DNA of 6,790 nt, from positions 1 to 6,790 of the forward strand of contig JAGLRY010000060.1 in NCBI GenBank assembly GCA_023135995.1, written 5' to 3'. Both the position numbers and the translations under genes were made by a program. Positions 4,360-6,790 of the stretch are shown in pieces. The stretch's first letter is position 1, and every line of letters begins with the position of its first letter. Under the pieces are notes generated by a model. The model searched no databases and was not told the DNA's origin. It saw nothing but the letters and a program-made list of their open reading frames with translations. Source of the DNA: Candidatus Aminicenantota bacterium (lineage in GTDB: Bacteria > Acidobacteriota > Aminicenantia > Aminicenantales > Aminicenantaceae).

Positions 4360-6015
4360 ATGGAAAAAAGACTCTTACTCGCTATCGTCCTTTCATTCTT
4401 GGTACTCTTCCTCTACCAGGCTCTGTTCGTCAAAAAGCTGCCCCCCCCCGAACCGAGCCCAGAAATGGTCACAGAAGTCCAGGAAAAGCCCGCTTTGCCT
4501 CCTCCGATAGAAGAGGCGCCTCCGGCTCAGGCCACTCAAGAACCTGCAGAGGAAGTGGAGTTCCAACCCATTTCTGGCGAAAAAGAAGAACAGATCTTCG
4601 TCAACACATCCCTGTATCGTGCGGTCTGGAGCAACAAAGGAGGGGTGCTGAAAAGCTGGCGGTTGAAAGAACATAAGGATAACGAAGGCGAAGATCTGGA
4701 ACTTGTTTCAGCTCGCTCCGAAGAGATCGAGATATATCCCTTTGCCTTAAGGTCTGATGATCCCGCTTTCGACCGCATGATCAACAGCGCATTCTACAAT
4801 TCACTCTCATACACGCTGGAACTGACCAACGGAAAATCGGGAATGCTTCGGTTTGAGTATGCCGATGATCAGGGCACCCGTGTCGAAAAGATCATGACCT
4901 TTCAAGACGGCTTTTACGGATTTAGTATCCAGATCAATGTTTGGAAAAACGGGCAGAAAATCGAGCCCTATGTGCTCTGGGGGCCAAGCTTGGGCAATCC
5001 TACCCTAGAAGAGCAAAAGAAACGCTTTGGAGGATCCAGCGGAATTGCCATCCACTACGGGGAAAAGTTCGATCATCTCGATGAGAGGAAGTATAAACCA
5101 GAACAAAGTGTTTTCCCAAAAGAGTATTTTATCCAGTGGGCCGGGTACGAAGATCAATATTTCACAGCCCTCTATATCGCTACACCCCAAAAATCTCAAG
5201 CCATCTTTCGCAAGGAAGATGTCGGGGAAAAATCCTATTTCTTTCTTTATGTGAACGAGATCCAAAAAGCCTACATCGGCCCGAAGCAACACGATGCCCT
5301 GGAGGAATTCGGCCACAACTCGGCAAAAATCATCAAGTATGGGTTCTTCGGGATGATCGCCGAGATTCTCTATCAAGCGCTCAAAACCATTCACAACGCC
5401 GTGCCCAACTGGGGCTTCAGCATCATTTTCCTCACCTTCATCATCAAGATCATATTTTTCCCGCTCACATACAGCAGCACAAAGTCCATGGCCAAGATGC
5501 AGGAGCTCCAGCCCAAGATCAAAGCCCTCAAAGCCAAGTACAAAAAAGCCAAACAGGACATCGGTCAGAAACGGAAAATGAACGAAGAGACCATGGCGCT
5601 GTACAAAGAGCATGGGGTCAACCCGGCGGGGGGCTGCCTTCCGATGCTCATCCAGATGCCCATCTTCTGGGGATTTTTCCGATTGTTGGTGGTCTCCATC
5701 GAGTTCCGGCACAGCCCCTTTTTCCTCTGGATCAACGATCTTTCCGTCAAAGATCCCTACTATGTGACGCCTATCTTGATGGGAATCACTCAATTTATCA
5801 GCCAAAAGATGACACCGACATCCGCTGATCCCACACAGCAGCGGATGATGCTCATCATGCCAGTCATCATGACCATATTTTTCATGAATTTCCAGAGCGG
5901 ACTGGTGCTCTACTGGTTGACAAACAACATCCTCCAGATCGGCCAGCAGTACATCATGAACCGAATCATGAAGAAGAAAAAGAGAGAATCTCATGGAAAA
6001 AAACGAAAAAAATAA
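4360..6015 (+). CDS. yidC: Membrane protein insertase YidC
   Basis: YidC (Oxa1 family) inserts and folds inner-membrane proteins, alone or with SecYEG. At 551 residues it is the long, Gram-negative form. It has TM1 at about 5-23, a Pro/Glu-rich linker at about 27-68, and a periplasmic beta-sandwich at about 75-320. The periplasmic entry helix region is about 325-350. TM2 is near 352-372 (SIIFLTFIIKIIFFPLT), followed by a basic coiled-coil-like cytoplasmic loop at about 373-427 with MAKMQELQPKIKALKAKYKK and LYKEHGVNPAGGCLPML. TM3 is near 428-447, TM4 near 467-483, and TM5-TM6 near 496-531. The tail is very basic (MKKKKRESHGKKRKK). The conserved TM2 Arg of the hydrophilic groove is Lys363 here. 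A run of nine C (4441-4449) encodes Pro28-30. ATG at 4360 is supported by GAAGGA. The 3' end overlaps jag by 23 bases. Confidence 0.97.
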   Translation: MEKRLLLAIVLSFLVLFLYQALFVKKLPPPEPSPEMVTEVQEKPALPPPIEEAPPAQATQEPAEEVEFQPISGEKEEQIFVNTSLYRAVWSNKGGVLKSWRLKEHKDNEGEDLELVSARSEEIEIYPFALRSDDPAFDRMINSAFYNSLSYTLELTNGKSGMLRFEYADDQGTRVEKIMTFQDGFYGFSIQINVWKNGQKIEPYVLWGPSLGNPTLEEQKKRFGGSSGIAIHYGEKFDHLDERKYKPEQSVFPKEYFIQWAGYEDQYFTALYIATPQKSQAIFRKEDVGEKSYFFLYVNEIQKAYIGPKQHDALEEFGHNSAKIIKYGFFGMIAEILYQALKTIHNAVPNWGFSIIFLTFIIKIIFFPLTYSSTKSMAKMQELQPKIKALKAKYKKAKQDIGQKRKMNEETMALYKEHGVNPAGGCLPMLIQMPIFWGFFRLLVVSIEFRHSPFFLWINDLSVKDPYYVTPILMGITQFISQKMTPTSADPTQQRMMLIMPVIMTIFFMNFQSGLVLYWLTNNILQIGQQYIMNRIMKKKKRESHGKKRKK

Positions 6016-6637
6016 CAGTCAAAACGATAGCAATCCTCAAGAACAAGAGTTCAAAGGTAGAAATCTCGAAGATGTCATCAGTCTCGCAGAACATGAAATG
6101 AAATTGACCCGGGAGCAGATCAACTACGAGATCGTCGCCGAAAAAACAAAACTCTTCGGGATCAGAAGAAAAGAGATCGTGATTCGTGCATGGCCGAAAA
6201 GAGCGCAGGGCGAGAAGGCGGCGACCGAGTTTTTGGATCAAATCCTGGAGATGCTCCCTTTGAACATCACTTACCACACAAAGAAAAAAAGGGATATGCT
6301 CTACATAATCTTCGAAGGGCCAGACCGGCATGTCCTTCTCCACAAAGACGGTGCTCTTCTTCTCGCATTCCAACATCTCCTCAACAAGGTCTCTCCGAAG
6401 AAGGTTCAGACAGACTGTGATTTTTTCCGCCAGAAAAAAGAACAGGAACTGAAGGACCATGCGCAATATGTGGCCCAGAGGGTTCAGGAAACGGGAGAAA
6501 AGGAGATCCTGGACTTCATGAATCCCTATGAAAGGCGCATCATTCATGTGGCCGTGAATCAGATCCAGGGGATCACAAGCGAGAGCATCGGGGATGGATT
6601 TTTAAAACGCATGAAAATCATCCCTGTCAAAGATTGA
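5993..6637 (+). CDS. jag: Jag/KhpB RNA-binding protein (Jag_N-KH-R3H)
   Basis: This 214-residue cytoplasmic protein follows yidC, as in many bacteria (SpoIIIJ-associated protein). After a hydrophilic start rich in Asn, Gln and Glu (1-18) comes Jag_N at about 19-67 (KGRNLEDVISLAEHEM, with KLFGI). A KH domain follows at about 80-140. The R3H domain at about 150-213 has FMNPYERRIIHVAV, with the Arg181-x3-His185 signature, and the end ITSESIGDGFLKRMKII. The KH nucleic-acid loop, usually GxxG, reads HKDG at 117-120, so its first Gly is His. Family knowledge: KhpB works with KhpA as an RNA-binding pair affecting cell division and many transcripts. The ATG at 5993 lies inside yidC after a weak AGAGAG, so translation is probably coupled to it. 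Jag is also the last complete gene of the operon here. Confidence 0.93.
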   Translation: MEKNEKNNSQNDSNPQEQEFKGRNLEDVISLAEHEMKLTREQINYEIVAEKTKLFGIRRKEIVIRAWPKRAQGEKAATEFLDQILEMLPLNITYHTKKKRDMLYIIFEGPDRHVLLHKDGALLLAFQHLLNKVSPKKVQTDCDFFRQKKEQELKDHAQYVAQRVQETGEKEILDFMNPYERRIIHVAVNQIQGITSESIGDGFLKRMKIIPVKD

Positions 6638-6643
6638 TCTCCG

Positions 6644-6698
6644 CTAAAGATAGAATCAGAGGAGATGTTTTCTCTGGGGTAATGACTCCTATCTTTAG
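6644..6698 (+). other. Nested hairpin downstream of jag
   Basis: CTAAAGATAG (6644-6653) and CTATCTTTAG (6689-6698) form a perfect 10-bp stem. Inside it CAGAGGA (6657-6663) pairs with TTCTCTG (6670-6676), with one G-U, around a 6-base loop. The 3' side is followed by AATTTAGG and has no T run, so it is not a standard intrinsic terminator. It starts 7 bases after the jag stop. It could protect or process the 3' end, attenuate read-through, or lead the next gene. Confidence 0.5.
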
Positions 6699-6756
6699 AA
6701 TTTAGGACATCCCCATTTACAAAGGGAAACATTTCCAAATCCGTGATGTCATGAAT

Positions 6757-6776
6757 ACTCGATAGCGTTATTGAGT
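6757..6776 (+). other. Tight hairpin near the window end
   Basis: ACTCGATA (6757-6764) pairs with TATTGAGT (6769-6776), including one G-U, around the 4-base loop GCGT. Only 14 bases remain afterwards and no T run is seen, so whether it is a terminator or a leader element of the next gene cannot be settled here. The 153 bases after jag hold no complete gene. Confidence 0.4.
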
Positions 6777-6790
6777 GATCAGATTGTGTG

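Noticed and set aside
5005..5994. 329-codon open frame on the minus strand, antisense to yidC
   Set aside because: It lies entirely opposite a confidently identified gene, has a His/Asp/Glu-rich composition typical of the reverse of membrane-protein codons, and shows no recognisable domain or own ribosome-binding site.
5966..6547. 193-codon open frame on the minus strand, antisense to jag
   Set aside because: It is a shadow of jag; Phe/Leu-rich sequence with no domain and no promoter evidence.

Overview
The window is compact bacterial chromosome, mid-GC in the genes and AT-rich between them, and it carries core housekeeping genes. I see no plasmid, phage, insertion-sequence or CRISPR signature. 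CarD, an Hfq with the motifs EWYD and LLIYKHAI, and the rpmH-rnpA-yidD-yidC-jag cluster without dnaA next to it suggest an Acidobacteriota-like organism, perhaps a relative of Aminicenantes. That placement comes from remembered family features, not from a search, and is low confidence.

Left block (1-2041, + strand): the 3' part of an Hfq-type RNA chaperone gene, pdxA (vitamin B6 synthesis) and xth (exonuclease III). Each junction overlaps by 4 bases (ATGA, then TTGA), so the three are almost certainly co-transcribed and translationally coupled. xth starts with TTG. It ends convergently against smpB, and the 92-base gap contains four degenerate 15-base repeats that read as pentapeptide-like DL repeats in one frame.

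Middle block (2134-3267, - strand): carD, an RNA polymerase-binding regulator, is followed by smpB, the tmRNA partner in ribosome rescue. A weak terminator-like structure and a long imperfect hairpin lie between them. carD has a consensus sigma70-type promoter (TTGACA, 17 bases, TATAAT). Its -10 box sits inside a 7-bp inverted repeat, its spacer holds nine T residues, and its predicted leader is only about 6 bases.

Intergenic region (3268-3651): 384 bases, AT-rich, holding two divergent promoters (carD leftward, rpmH rightward). I found no convincing DnaA boxes or RNA gene.

Right block (3652-6637, + strand): rpmH (ribosomal protein L34), rnpA (RNase P protein), yidD, yidC (membrane insertase) and jag/khpB (RNA-binding protein). 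They are tightly packed, with spacing of -1, 5, 11 and -23 bases. This is the classic rpmH operon linking ribosome and tRNA maturation to membrane protein insertion. The last 153 bases contain a nested hairpin and a second tight hairpin. The next gene, possibly mnmE by usual gene order, may begin at the very edge.

I do not see a clearly new biological system. The most unusual signals are the carD promoter architecture, the smpB leader hairpin, the open frame running through rpmH into rnpA, and the degenerate KH loop in Jag.
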